A stretch of DNA of 54,693 bases from the NCBI GenBank assembly GCA_020722765.1, contig DYKD01000013.1, forward strand, positions 1-54,693, in the 5' to 3' direction. Numbering within the stretch: position 1 is the stretch's first letter; every line of letters starts with the position of its first letter. The stretch comes from Brevinema andersonii (GTDB lineage: Bacteria > Spirochaetota > DYKD01). Under the pieces are notes generated by a model, which made no database searches, was not told the DNA's origin, and saw only the letters and a program-made list of their open reading frames with translations. Of this stretch, positions 25,678-35,159 are shown one piece after another. The position numbers and the translations under genes are program-made.

Positions 25678-26877
25678 TCAAAACTCATAATTACTATCGT
25701 ACATCTTTTCCTTTATTCCAGAAAGGTCTTGGCCTGATGCCATCAGCCTTAAGACTTTTGATTCATACTGTTTATGTGCAATGGCTATGAAGCCGATGAG
25801 TGTTGAATCCTCTTTTTTCAGGACGAATTTCCGGTACTCATCATCTGTCTGGACATGAATCACATCAGTCTTGTTATCATCAAGCGGATTATAATCGCCA
25901 ATACTTGTCAGATAGAAATCAAGAATCTTGAAAGTCTTTGAGATTGTCGAGCCCATGTATTTCGCTTCTTGATTCCCTACGATCTGTTCCGCGACAACTG
26001 CAGCCATTTCCATGGCTGGTCTGATGATTCCATAAACCATACCTTTATGTTCAGCGCAATCTCCTATAGTATATACATCCGGAACCGATGTTTCAAGATT
26101 GTCATTTACAACAATTCCACGGTTTGTATTGATACCGGCCTTTTGCGCCAAATCAAGTTTCGGACGTACACCTGCAGAGATACAGGCAAGGTCATACGGC
26201 ACTGATCCGGCAGAAGACTTGATTTTCAAAAGACCATTTTCTTCAACAGGTCGGATATCCGAAACTCCACAATACGGTGTGATACCTATTTTTTTCAGTA
26301 TTCTCCTCAGGAAATCTGATCCTTTTTCATCAAGTTGACGGGGAAGCAGATGGGGAAGAGCCTCTAAAAGAGTGATATCACAGGACGAATTGATATTCCT
26401 GATGGCAGATGCGATTTCCAGTCCCAGCACCCCTCCCCCTATGATGACAGCATTCTTTGATAACAAGGCTTTTCCCTTGATCTTGGTCGCATCATCCAAA
26501 GTTCTCAACGTATGGATGTTCCTAGATATAGATCTGAATGCATCAGGAATAAAACTCTCAGCACCTGTTGCAAGAACCAGTTTGTCATAGGGGATGAAAC
26601 CATCTTTTGTCATTACGACCTTATCTACTATGTTTATTGAAAGAACAGGAGTCCCTAAAAAAACCTGTATCCTGTTTTTTTCATACCACTCTGGTTTATA
26701 GAAAAAAAGGTCTTTTTCAGTGCACTTACCTGCTATCAGATCTATAAGTTTTGGTCTGGTATAATAGTGAGAATCTTCCTGGGAAAAAACAGTGATTTTG
26801 GCTTTCTCATCGAGTTCACGGATCCTACGTGCCGCAGACATTCCTGCGACATTGTTGCCAACAATCAGTACATGCAT
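25678..26877 (-). CDS. NAD(P)H/FAD-dependent oxidoreductase (rubredoxin-reductase/NirB-like)
   Basis: 399 residues, starting 3 nt after rrf2. Two Rossmann motifs: FAD-binding VLIVGNNVAGMSAARRIREL at the N-terminus (VGN replaces the usual GxG first glycine pair) and NAD-binding AVIIGGGVLGLEIASAI near residue 142. VYTIGDCAEHKG is the second FAD motif. Members reduce rubredoxin, ferredoxin or nitrite reductase modules. No rubredoxin gene is here, but a desulfoferrodoxin at 44.6 kb would need such a reductase chain. Sitting between an Rrf2 regulator and pyrR suggests redox-linked control or electron supply for PyrK/PyrD; this is inference. Confidence 0.85.
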   Translation of the reverse strand: MHVLIVGNNVAGMSAARRIRELDEKAKITVFSQEDSHYYTRPKLIDLIAGKCTEKDLFFYKPEWYEKNRIQVFLGTPVLSINIVDKVVMTKDGFIPYDKLVLATGAESFIPDAFRSISRNIHTLRTLDDATKIKGKALLSKNAVIIGGGVLGLEIASAIRNINSSCDITLLEALPHLLPRQLDEKGSDFLRRILKKIGITPYCGVSDIRPVEENGLLKIKSSAGSVPYDLACISAGVRPKLDLAQKAGINTNRGIVVNDNLETSVPDVYTIGDCAEHKGMVYGIIRPAMEMAAVVAEQIVGNQEAKYMGSTISKTFKILDFYLTSIGDYNPLDDNKTDVIHVQTDDEYRKFVLKKEDSTLIGFIAIAHKQYESKVLRLMASGQDLSGIKEKMYDSNYEF

Positions 26878-26880
26878 ATT

Positions 26881-27339
26881 TTATCGGTTCCCTTCACCAC
26901 TGGGAATCACTTTACCCACATAAGCTTCATTGGTTCTGACAATATCAATCAGTTTTTTTGTTTTTAGATAATCCACAATCGCTTTCTGGATGCCTTCCCA
27001 TATTTCACATGCACTGCAAAGCTTCAAACAACTGCAACTCGATTTTTTATGTATACATTTGACGATTGAAGAAATATTCTCAGAAGCCTGGAGTATTTCG
27101 AAAATACTTATCTTATCGGGAGATTTTGTCAGCTTGTAACCTCCACCTACACCACGAATACTTGCAACAAGTCCCTGTTTTTTCAGATCCGATACGATAT
27201 GTTCAATATACTTGAGCGAAAGACCTTGTGCCTTTGCAACCTTGTTAAGTTCAATGACAGCATTATTTTCATGGTAATAATTCTTGGCAAGTTCCAGCAT
27301 GATGCGGATAGAATAGCGTCCGCGCGTGGAAAGTTTCAT
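26881..27339 (-). CDS. Rrf2-family transcriptional regulator, probable Fe-S sensor
   Basis: 152 residues, first gene of the operon, AGAAGGA before the ATG. N-terminal winged helix (KLSTRGRYSIRIMLELA, LSLKYIEHIVSDLKKQGLV, RGVGGGYKL) is canonical Rrf2. Cysteines in CIHKKSSCSCLKLCSAC (~residues 94-110) resemble and exceed the three of IscR/NsrR/RsrR, so it probably holds an iron-sulfur cluster and senses iron, nitric oxide or redox state. It likely controls its own operon. Confidence 0.9.
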   Translation of the reverse strand: MKLSTRGRYSIRIMLELAKNYYHENNAVIELNKVAKAQGLSLKYIEHIVSDLKKQGLVASIRGVGGGYKLTKSPDKISIFEILQASENISSIVKCIHKKSSCSCLKLCSACEIWEGIQKAIVDYLKTKKLIDIVRTNEAYVGKVIPSGEGNR

Positions 27340-27368
27340 GAATCCTTCTTGTATGTGATGCTTAAGTT

Positions 27369-27396
27369 AAGATAACGACATAAGGCAGAAAGTCAA
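27369..27396 (-). promoter_or_regulatory. Promoter of the rrf2-pyr operon
   Basis: Minus strand TTGACT (27396-27391), 16-bp spacer, TATCTT (27374-27369), about 30 nt before the rrf2 ATG. TAACTTAAG just after the -10 is a partial dyad that could be a self-binding site. Confidence 0.55.
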
Positions 27397-27419
27397 CTTT
27401 TTAAAGACCATTGAAGCTA

Positions 27420-28448
27420 TTATCTTTTCTTTGCAGCCCTCATATCATCACGGACCTTGATCTGTGTCCTGTCAAAAGAACCCCATTCCGGACCTGTTGA
27501 AATGAAAGATTCAACATCATACAAATACCATTTGTTTCCTTTCTGTCTAAGAAAGAAAGTATACAGGAAATCATTTTCTTTGGCTTTGGTAGAATAACCG
27601 GCATAACAGTAAACAATCCGTTCCCGAGGATCTGCAGGAAAAACGATGTTCTGTATTTTGAAACGTTCCAACTTGTTATAATCAGGAACATTCTTATACC
27701 ATGCCATGAAACGTGTCAGTACATCGTTTTTCTCTTCTTCCAGACTGGCTGAATCAAATTGTCCTGCAAAAGGCTCGTAGGCTTTGACAAATTTTGGAAG
27801 TTCAATATATTTGAAATAGCTTTCCCAGTCCTGGTTCTTCATGGCATTCATGAGGAATTCCACAGTACCTTCAGGAGTCATGGTTGTCAGCCTTTCTTCT
27901 TCTATCAACTGTTCTTCAATCTGAAGTCTGGCGATGATACGACCTGATGGTTTGAGGTTGATGTAGAGAGGATTGGAAGGGATGGCTTTTCCCTCTTCCT
28001 TATCCATAAACCTGGCTTGAACCAGGTAACGTCCCATATTTGTGATTTCATACCAGACGTTAAGATCAATACTGACTGAGAATTCTTCTCCTGGATACAG
28101 GACAACAGTACGTTCTTCCTTCAAGAAATCCTTGATGGAACTGCGTGTATAGTCATTGAAACTCTCTTTTCTGTTGATGAGATTCCTATCAGAATCAAAT
28201 ATGTTCACATCGTATGAAAAAGAGGGTTCTGGCAAGGACGTTATAGTCCGAGGTTCAGAGGAAATGTTCTTGACAGTTATTTTTACAGGGATAGTCTCAT
28301 TGACAGTATAATTCTGCTTATATGCGGAAATACGAAGTTGTAGGGGACTCTCTTCCGTATGATAAGACTGGTCAATAAGATCAGACTGTGCAAGAAGAGC
28401 TGAAGAGAACATGTTCAGTAACAATAAAAGTGCTGTAAAAAATCTCAT
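27420..28448 (-). CDS. Exported protein with BsuPI-like domain, hypothetical
   Basis: 342 residues from ATG 28448 (the upstream TTG/GTG codons give no better start). Signal peptide at 1-20 (FFTALLLLLNMFSSALLAQ). Residues ~40-155 are beta-rich and resemble the intracellular proteinase inhibitor/BsuPI-type Ig fold (NYTVNETIPVKITVKNISS, LYPGEEFSVSIDL). Residues ~190-330 look like an NTF2/DUF4878-type domain (EGTVEFLMNAMKNQDWESYF...WYLYDVE). Role unknown; probably periplasmic or an outer envelope protein. Confidence 0.7.
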   Translation of the reverse strand: MRFFTALLLLLNMFSSALLAQSDLIDQSYHTEESPLQLRISAYKQNYTVNETIPVKITVKNISSEPRTITSLPEPSFSYDVNIFDSDRNLINRKESFNDYTRSSIKDFLKEERTVVLYPGEEFSVSIDLNVWYEITNMGRYLVQARFMDKEEGKAIPSNPLYINLKPSGRIIARLQIEEQLIEEERLTTMTPEGTVEFLMNAMKNQDWESYFKYIELPKFVKAYEPFAGQFDSASLEEEKNDVLTRFMAWYKNVPDYNKLERFKIQNIVFPADPRERIVYCYAGYSTKAKENDFLYTFFLRQKGNKWYLYDVESFISTGPEWGSFDRTQIKVRDDMRAAKKR

Positions 28449-28531
28449 AATCACCAACTAATATGAATCTCTATATGATTATCGGTGAAAAAAGGAAAGC
28501 ACTTAATCAAAAAAAAGAAACCCCAGACACC

Positions 28532-29251
28532 CTAATCGTCAGAAGAGGATAAGATTCTCCAACCCTTCTTTTTAAAGGACTCAGAATCCATATCTGATGT
28601 TGGTGCAACATCTGTATCAATTTTATCTTCAGTATCCGGTTCTGCTATGCGAAAACCCTTTCCAGGATTTTCTTTTGACCAGAAGCCCTCTTCCTGCATT
28701 TGAATCTGAAGGCTTTGAAGGTCTTCATTGACCATCGTCAAGTCAAAATATTCCGGCAAATAGGCGTTTCCATACCAATGGACAAACTCCTTATATTCAC
28801 CGCTCTGAGGATTTTTCATTTTCAACAGGACATCCTCATAACCCGGTATTCCACCACAGTTTTCAGGAGGACATGCACGTTCACCGTCTGTGCAGGAGGC
28901 GAGGAATGTTTCCTCTTTTTCAACAATATCCTGAAGTTCGATTGTATGCATCCAGCCGACACCAAAATCATAGGCATATATGATCCGGTCTCCTTTCTTC
29001 TTCAAGAGGTCACTGACAAAAACAAGCAAGGCATCTTCCTTTTTTCCATCTTCAACCCCCTCATCATCAGGTTCGCAGATGATTCTTTTCCCTTTGTTAA
29101 AAGAATAGAGATGCTCTCCATCCCAACCCATGACATCAATGATCACTTCATGTAGAAGATAAAAGGAGATGTCTTCATTCACCAGGAACGAACGCCATAT
29201 CGGAGGAGTAATGTCATTCAATGTAATCTTAAGATCAAGATATCTCGGCAT
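28532..29251 (-). CDS. pRiA4b ORF-3-like family protein
   Basis: 239 residues, AAGGAG upstream. The N-terminal ~180 residues match the plasmid pRiA4b ORF-3-like (IS1096 TnpR-passenger) fold: LKITLNDITPPIWRSFLV, LHEVIIDVMGWDGEHLYSF, YAYDFGVGWMHTIEL and a cysteine motif CPPENCGGIPGYEDVL. The C-terminal ~50 residues are acidic and unique. The family is widespread and of unknown function, often near mobile DNA. No such DNA is evident next to it. Confidence 0.85.
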   Translation of the reverse strand: MPRYLDLKITLNDITPPIWRSFLVNEDISFYLLHEVIIDVMGWDGEHLYSFNKGKRIICEPDDEGVEDGKKEDALLVFVSDLLKKKGDRIIYAYDFGVGWMHTIELQDIVEKEETFLASCTDGERACPPENCGGIPGYEDVLLKMKNPQSGEYKEFVHWYGNAYLPEYFDLTMVNEDLQSLQIQMQEEGFWSKENPGKGFRIAEPDTEDKIDTDVAPTSDMDSESFKKKGWRILSSSDD

Positions 29252-29424
29252 TCTTCACAACTCCTTTAGACAATGAAACAAAATCCTATCATCCAAATTT
29301 TTAGGAGGTTATCATCCTGATAGACAGCACAGATCCACTTGGCAATGTCATGATTTTTTTTTGGAATGAAAAATATCCGGACAAAACCAATGGTTGAATA
29401 GACAAAAACAGGAGGAAAAATTCA

Positions 29425-29462
29425 AGAAAAAAAAGGCAGACAACCTTTCGGTTATCTGCCTT
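29425..29462 (-). terminator. Intrinsic terminator after hppA
   Basis: On the minus strand AAGGCAGATAACC, loop GAAA, GGTTGTCTGCCTT then TTTTTTTT; 13-bp stem with one G-T pair, 30 nt past the hppA stop. Confidence 0.92.
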
Positions 29463-29491
29463 GATTATTTCTTTACCTTACGAAAGAGCGG

Positions 29492-31609
29492 TTAGCCTCT
29501 TGCGTAGAAGAGATACGCGACAAGTACCAGGGAGACCATCGACATCAGCTTGATGAGGATGTTCATGGCTGGACCTGAAGTATCTTTCATTGGATCACCG
29601 ACAGTGTCACCGACAACTGCAGCTTTGTGCGTGTCAGACCCTTTGCCACCGAACTTACCGGATTCGATAAGCTTCTTAGCATTGTCCCAAGCTCCACCAG
29701 AATTGGACATGAAGATGCCCATGAGAACGCCAGTTACTGTTGCGCCAGCGAGAGCTCCACCGAGAGCAGCAGCTCCGAGGAATCCACCGACGAAGATGGG
29801 GAAAAGGATGGCTGTCAAACCTGGAAGGACCATCTCTGTGAGGGCTGCTTTGGAAGCAATCGCAACACAAGCATCAACATCTGGCTTGGCATTCTTGTCG
29901 CCTTTGAGAAGACCTTTGATAGTCTTAAACTGACGGCGGATTTCATTGACCAACTTGAAAGCAGCGCGACCAACAGCACTCATTGTCATAGCGCCAATAA
30001 TGAAAGGCATGAGAGCGCCGAGGAGAAGACCAACGACTACTTTTGGATCAAGAAGAGAGAGAACAACTGGAGAAAGTCCTGCAGTCAATCTCAACGAATT
30101 TACTGTGGAAAGGTAAGCAGAGAAAAGAGCAAGAGCTGTAAGAGCGGCAGATCCGATTGCGAATCCTTTACCCATGGCAGCTGTTGTGTTTCCGAGTGAA
30201 TCGAGAGTGTCTGTGATCTTACGGACGTTCTTTCCAAGACCAGCCATTTCTGTGATTCCACCAGCATTATCAGCAACTGGACCATAAGCGTCGACGCTCA
30301 TGACGATACCGACAGTGGCAAGCATACCAACACCTGCCATTGCTATTCCATAAAGTCCAAGAAGTTGATGTGAGAGGAGGATAGCAGCAGCAATAAGGAG
30401 GATAGGAATAATCGTGCTCATCATACCAGTAGCAAGACCAGAGATGATGTTTGTTCCAACACCCGTCTGGCTAGCCTCAGCTATGAGATCAACAGGTTTC
30501 TTGGATGTATAATATTCTGTAGCAAGACCAATACCAACACCAGCAATGAGACCTGAAAACACGGTCCAGAAAATATTCATATTACCTGGCATCACAATTC
30601 CAAAAAGAACCAATACAGCAACGACCAGAATGATATTTGCCGTATAAGTCGCATTTCTGAGAGCATCAGCCGGGTTGAATTTTTTAAAGAATGAAATTGA
30701 ACCAACACCAACAAGAGAAGAGACTAGGCCAATAACGACGATGGTTAATGGGGCGAACATCAGAACCAAACCATTCATGCCTGTAGGTACTATATTCAAC
30801 ATTATGTAAGAAGCAGCAATAGCCATAGCAGAAATGATTGAACCTACATAACTTTCGAAAAGATCAGCACCCATTCCCGCAATGTCACCAACGTTGTCTC
30901 CAACATTATCAGCAATTACACCTGGGTTACGAGGATCGTCTTCAGGAATTCCTGCTTCAACCTTACCAACAAGGTCAGAACCTACATCAGCAGCTTTTGT
31001 ATAGATACCGCCACCGACACGGGCAAAAAGAGCGATCGAAGAAGCGCCCATTCCAAAACCTGTGAGAATTGTAGCAAGCATATTATAATCAATTACGCCA
31101 TCGAAAGTACAGACACCGCGAACACCGAAGTACCAGGCAGCAAGGCCGATGATACCAAGGCTAGCGATGGAAAGACCCATGACTGAACCTGATGTGAAAG
31201 CCATAGTGAGAGCTTCAGACTGTCCTTTCTGTTTTGCAGCCCAGGCAGTTCTGCAATTCCCCTTAGTGGCAGCCTGCATGCCAAAAAAACCGGCAAACAT
31301 GGACATAACAGCACCAGTAGCAAAAGCGCTTGCTGTCAATAGACCAGCAATTGACTTGCCCTGAGCCTTGTAAACTCCACCTATACCGAAAAAGAGAGCA
31401 AAGAAAATGACAACGATGAAAAGGAACAAATAAAAATATTCTGTTCTGAGGAATACCATTGCTCCTTTATAGATGGTAGCGGACAATTCTTTGGTTTTTT
31501 CGTTACCCGCATCTTGGCGTGAAAGCCAGAGAAAGATAAAAAACGCAACAACAAGACCAAAAACACCAACAGCAACACTGATAAGCAGTGCATTTGTAGA
31601 ACTAAACAT
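29492..31609 (-). CDS. hppA: Membrane-bound ion-pumping pyrophosphatase
   Basis: 705 residues; ATG at 31609 follows CAGGAGGT by 6 nt, so the upstream in-frame codons are not used. About 16 membrane helices. Pyrophosphate/Mg binding motifs are [11 protein letters not shown]-like ([20 protein letters not shown], ~residue 245), [12 protein letters not shown] (~450) and [17 protein letters not shown] near the C-terminus. [11 protein letters not shown] has alanine where K+-independent enzymes have lysine, so it is the K+-dependent type; whether it moves H+ or Na+ cannot be told. It recycles pyrophosphate energy and pairs logically with PPi-dependent phosphofructokinase. Confidence 0.96.
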   Translation of the reverse strand: MFSSTNALLISVAVGVFGLVVAFFIFLWLSRQDAGNEKTKELSATIYKGAMVFLRTEYFYLFLFIVVIFFALFFGIGGVYKAQGKSIAGLLTASAFATGAVMSMFAGFFGMQAATKGNCRTAWAAKQKGQSEALTMAFTSGSVMGLSIASLGIIGLAAWYFGVRGVCTFDGVIDYNMLATILTGFGMGASSIALFARVGGGIYTKAADVGSDLVGKVEAGIPEDDPRNPGVIADNVGDNVGDIAGMGADLFESYVGSIISAMAIAASYIMLNIVPTGMNGLVLMFAPLTIVVIGLVSSLVGVGSISFFKKFNPADALRNATYTANIILVVAVLVLFGIVMPGNMNIFWTVFSGLIAGVGIGLATEYYTSKKPVDLIAEASQTGVGTNIISGLATGMMSTIIPILLIAAAILLSHQLLGLYGIAMAGVGMLATVGIVMSVDAYGPVADNAGGITEMAGLGKNVRKITDTLDSLGNTTAAMGKGFAIGSAALTALALFSAYLSTVNSLRLTAGLSPVVLSLLDPKVVVGLLLGALMPFIIGAMTMSAVGRAAFKLVNEIRRQFKTIKGLLKGDKNAKPDVDACVAIASKAALTEMVLPGLTAILFPIFVGGFLGAAALGGALAGATVTGVLMGIFMSNSGGAWDNAKKLIESGKFGGKGSDTHKAAVVGDTVGDPMKDTSGPAMNILIKLMSMVSLVLVAYLFYARG

Positions 31610-31658
31610 GATACCTCCTGACAAAAATTAGATAACAACACGAAAAAAATCAGGTATT

Positions 31659-31687
31659 AATATAGAAGATAAGAGATAAAAAGTCAA
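31659..31687 (-). promoter_or_regulatory. hppA promoter
   Basis: Minus strand TTGACT (31687-31682), 17-bp spacer, TATATT (31664-31659), with a predicted leader of about 43 nt. The hexamers match those before pfp. Confidence 0.75.
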
Positions 31688-31842
31688 ATAAAACAATGAA
31701 GAAATTGATAAAAAAAAACCAAAACCATTATATAATTCTTGATTGTAAAAAAATAGAAACATCAATTATATTTGAAGTTAAAAAAATGATGGGATTAAGA
31801 TATGTAAACCCAAAGCATGAGAATGTCAAGCAAAAAACTGTT

Positions 31843-33816
31843 TTAAAACTGTGCAGAAACTTGCAGTTGAATTTCGTATGTAGAAACCGTTTTTTCAGCT
31901 TCTGTTTCCTTTTCTTTGAACGGTGAAGTCCAGGCAACCTTTGCATAAACCACATTATTCTGACGTGGCAATTCATAAGCAAAAAAGAGATAATGTCTCA
32001 ACCCGCTGCTTGTGTAACTTCGAAAAGTCCCTCCCCCTGGAACACCGCTCTCCCGCATGTAAAGCAACCCACTTTTACTTACATCATAAACCACATCCCT
32101 AAGCACAACCCTGGATTTCCTGGAAAAAAGATATCCCACTTCATTGAAAAAAACCAAACCGACATCCTTCTCCTGTTCAGGAAACCCTGCATCAAGAAAA
32201 TCGAGACCCGCCTTCCATACAATCCTGTATGTGGTCTTCCATGCCAGTTCCGTCCGAAGCTTCAAATTTTCTTTATATTCACTATGTCCCACAACACTTC
32301 CATCAGCAAGATACTTCTCCTTTCTGGCAGTGCTTGCCCTTCCTTTAAAAAGCAAATCATGTGTCAAATAAATCTTTACATCTGCTGTAAAATCCCAACC
32401 AAACGGAGACATATATCCCTGCCCGCTGACCCAATTTTTTCTGAACATGTCCGCACTGAACTGAAAGCTGTTTTTTTGTCCTGGCTTGAGAGAACAACCC
32501 ACATATAATCCTGTCTCGCTTTTCCCATCTCCATATTCTGAGAACGGGTCGTTGTCAAAACAATGGAATTCCTTTCCGTAATGACGCACTGTGACAACAC
32601 CTTTCATCTGCTGTTCACCAAATTCAACGCCTCCATAAAAACCAGCCTTTTCAACATCCGGACCTATGCACGCTGAAGCCATCTCACAGAAAAATGCAAA
32701 TCTTGAAACAGCCAGATCAAAATCCCATCCTAACATCCTGTTTTGATTTCCAGAAAAAGAATAATATCCATCTGACGAGTAGATCAAATCCAAAGCCAAA
32801 GGGAAAAGCGTTTCCAGATACGAAAGTCCTGTCTTGAAACGTCCCGTTCCTGAAGAGACCCCATATTCGAACCTCGCCCCCCTGCTTTTTTTTTTCAAAC
32901 CCTTGGAATCAAATTCGAATCCATCCGGATTGAAAACTGAAATGAAATCATCATCTGGATCATCAGGCGTATCATCAAGCCTGTCCCCTGCGCTTTCTTC
33001 ATCCTCAACAGTAACTGCCATGTTTTTTTCTGACACAAAACCTGCAGCAGACCATTCTCCAAACCGAAGATATCCTGCTGTTCCAAAATAATTCCTGTTT
33101 GCATAAGAGGAAAGATCCCCTGCGATCATTGTTCCAGAACTGTTCCTCACACGCAAGGCATTCCATCCTTTTGAAGGACCCGCTGATGCAACCACAAGTC
33201 CTTGACCAAACATGACCTTGTAATGACCCACCACAAGATTTTGGATCGGACCAATGCCTTTCAACTGAAGATAATACCTGTCAGGTTCAAGATAACGTGT
33301 TGAATGCCAAGTAGCTCCAACACGAATCGTCCTGTAGGCATCAAAACGCAAACGCCACTTCTCATCCGAAGGAACTCCTTTGTCCAAGGATGTGAAAGGA
33401 TATGAACCAATGTAGAAAGTCACATTCAGGTCAAAGGGATCGACCATTTTCTCTTGTTTCTTTTCTGGAACAACCCGGATAAAAGGCTTGATCCTTTCAA
33501 AAGTATCTGTATCCATCCCTGGCAGGAGAGCCAGCTCCCCAATTTCCCGAATATTGGATTTTGATGTCTTATACAGGAAGATATTCCGTGCAAGCTGGGG
33601 AGTGACTGCTGGAAGAGAAAGCCATTCAACTTCTGAAGCCTTATTGACATCAAGAGGAGTGAAATAGAGATCAAGAAGATTCGCCTGCACAGCAACACGG
33701 TTCTCCTCGTTTTCACGTTCAGAAAGTCCATCACGCAGGATTTCCTGCAACGCATCATTCGTACTGGCGGAAAGAAATGCGGAAAAAACAAGAAGAAAAA
33801 ACAGAAGAACCCTCAT
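31843..33816 (-). CDS. ComEA-type helix-hairpin-helix plus outer-membrane beta-barrel protein
   Basis: 657 residues. Signal peptide at 1-17. Residues ~55-115 are two helix-hairpin-helix units of ComEA type: LDVNKASEVEWLSLPAVTPQ, LARNIFLYK, LALLPGMDTDTFERIKPFI. ComEA HhH domains bind double-stranded DNA non-specifically in the periplasm during DNA uptake. Residues ~135-657 are alternating, aromatic-rich beta-strands ending in FELQ-like pattern (YEIQLQVSAQF, terminal phenylalanine), as in outer-membrane barrels. Starts with a 4-nt overlap with the preceding gene and is the last gene of the six-gene operon. Function is unknown; DNA handling at the outer membrane is inferred. Confidence 0.75.
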   Translation of the reverse strand: MRVLLFFLLVFSAFLSASTNDALQEILRDGLSERENEENRVAVQANLLDLYFTPLDVNKASEVEWLSLPAVTPQLARNIFLYKTSKSNIREIGELALLPGMDTDTFERIKPFIRVVPEKKQEKMVDPFDLNVTFYIGSYPFTSLDKGVPSDEKWRLRFDAYRTIRVGATWHSTRYLEPDRYYLQLKGIGPIQNLVVGHYKVMFGQGLVVASAGPSKGWNALRVRNSSGTMIAGDLSSYANRNYFGTAGYLRFGEWSAAGFVSEKNMAVTVEDEESAGDRLDDTPDDPDDDFISVFNPDGFEFDSKGLKKKSRGARFEYGVSSGTGRFKTGLSYLETLFPLALDLIYSSDGYYSFSGNQNRMLGWDFDLAVSRFAFFCEMASACIGPDVEKAGFYGGVEFGEQQMKGVVTVRHYGKEFHCFDNDPFSEYGDGKSETGLYVGCSLKPGQKNSFQFSADMFRKNWVSGQGYMSPFGWDFTADVKIYLTHDLLFKGRASTARKEKYLADGSVVGHSEYKENLKLRTELAWKTTYRIVWKAGLDFLDAGFPEQEKDVGLVFFNEVGYLFSRKSRVVLRDVVYDVSKSGLLYMRESGVPGGGTFRSYTSSGLRHYLFFAYELPRQNNVVYAKVAWTSPFKEKETEAEKTVSTYEIQLQVSAQF

Positions 33817-35159
33817 TCCCTCAGACCTTCCTTTTCCAAAGAAAAAAACTCTTCCAAAACAAGAAAATCCTCTTTGACAATCCCGTCCACATCAGAAAAA
33901 TCATCCCATGAAGAAACCTGTGGATGAGACTGACAGAATTCAACAATCCGTATTGCGGTCATAGGAGGAATTCCAACCAGGATCAAATCATGTTCAGTGG
34001 CTGAAAAAAGAGGTTTTCTCTCAACTTTCTTTTTCCCTCCTGATTCGACGGTTATGTAATCCTTTATTTTTTCATAAGTCTTAGGACCGATCCTTTTCAC
34101 TTTCATGATATCAGAGACCGTTGAAAAAGGGCCATGTTCAATCCTGTAGTTGATGATGTTTTTGGCGGTGGAAGGTCCGATTTTCGGCAAGAGCTGGAAA
34201 TCCTTTTCAGAAGCATAATTGATATCCAACTTCTCTCCTGTATAACTCCCCTGTTTCAAGATCCTCATCTCTTCTGCAACTTTGGCAGGTAAAAAAAGGA
34301 ACCTGATACTTGCAAGATATTGCGGACCCAGCATCTCCTGATAGACAAAAGTCTGATCAAGAATGATCTCTTTCCATGTCAGACCAACACCTGCGGAAAA
34401 GCGTGGCGAACCTGTCCTGAAGCCCGCTCGCAACGTACAAAAACTGATTATCTTCTGTTCCAAAGCGAAAGCGAATGAGACTGGATTGTTGGCAAACTTG
34501 TCCACACCAAAAACGAAAAGAGACCCTTCCAAAGGTTTGTAAGCCGATGACACTTCTCCGCCACGAGAAAGGTCTTCAGAAAAAGATGTGAGGGAAGCTC
34601 CTGTCAAGTTTCGGAAAAAGGCTGACATGACCAACTGGGAAGATATTTTCGACTGCAACCCCATATCAAAAGAGAGGGCATTCAGAGAACCACATCCTTG
34701 GATGAATAGTTCATGCGCCTTGGCAGATAAACCAACTGATAGTTTGCCAAAAAACGGAAGTGCAAAAGCTAAGACTGACATCTTCTCCTTGTAAATGTTA
34801 AAACCGAAATAGTGGAATCCGAACCCTGCCACAGCAGCCGGGCCCGTCGTTCCCCTTGGCCCAGCCAAGGGGAACGATGCTGCGATGGCTCCTGACATCA
34901 CAGAATCGTCCTCTGCAGCAGCCGGATAGAACTGTCCGCCAGACAGACTGACTTCCGCGTTCCTTGAAAAACCGAGACCAGCAGGTGAAAAAAACAAGGC
35001 TGCTGCATCATTCCCGCATGAAGAGTAACAGAGAGCCATCGCAGCTGGCCGCGCAGCCACGTCCCAGTAATCAAAAGCTCCGGAACAGGTCCACGGACAG
35101 GACAACGAGAACAGAAGAGACCAGACCATCACAGAGAAAAGAAATTTCCTTTTTACCAT
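33813..35159 (-). CDS. PorV/UPF0164-like barrel fused to C-terminal HhH repeats
   Basis: 448 residues, overlapping the previous gene by 7 nt. After a signal peptide (VMVWSLLFSLSCPWTCSGA), residues ~30-295 match the PorV/UPF0164 beta-barrel type: ARPAAMALCYSSCGNDAAALFFSPAGLGF is the usual early signature with an N-P-A/S-P-A-G motif. Residues ~305-375 are ComEA-type HhH (LDINYASEKDFQLLPKIGPS, TAKNIINYR, IMKVKRIGPKTYEKIKDYI), and a third HhH-like unit follows (VGIPPMTAIRIVEF). A barrel with DNA-binding-type repeats on its C-terminus is unusual. The HhH part may face the periplasm and bind DNA or act as a protein dock. Confidence 0.75.
   Translation of the reverse strand: MVKRKFLFSVMVWSLLFSLSCPWTCSGAFDYWDVAARPAAMALCYSSCGNDAAALFFSPAGLGFSRNAEVSLSGGQFYPAAAEDDSVMSGAIAASFPLAGPRGTTGPAAVAGFGFHYFGFNIYKEKMSVLAFALPFFGKLSVGLSAKAHELFIQGCGSLNALSFDMGLQSKISSQLVMSAFFRNLTGASLTSFSEDLSRGGEVSSAYKPLEGSLFVFGVDKFANNPVSFAFALEQKIISFCTLRAGFRTGSPRFSAGVGLTWKEIILDQTFVYQEMLGPQYLASIRFLFLPAKVAEEMRILKQGSYTGEKLDINYASEKDFQLLPKIGPSTAKNIINYRIEHGPFSTVSDIMKVKRIGPKTYEKIKDYITVESGGKKKVERKPLFSATEHDLILVGIPPMTAIRIVEFCQSHPQVSSWDDFSDVDGIVKEDFLVLEEFFSLEKEGLRE

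Noticed and set aside
29550-30199. Long open frames on the plus strand across the pyrophosphatase gene
   Set aside because: They are antisense shadows of the strongly conserved hppA gene, with serine/glutamate-rich nonsense composition and no ribosome site.
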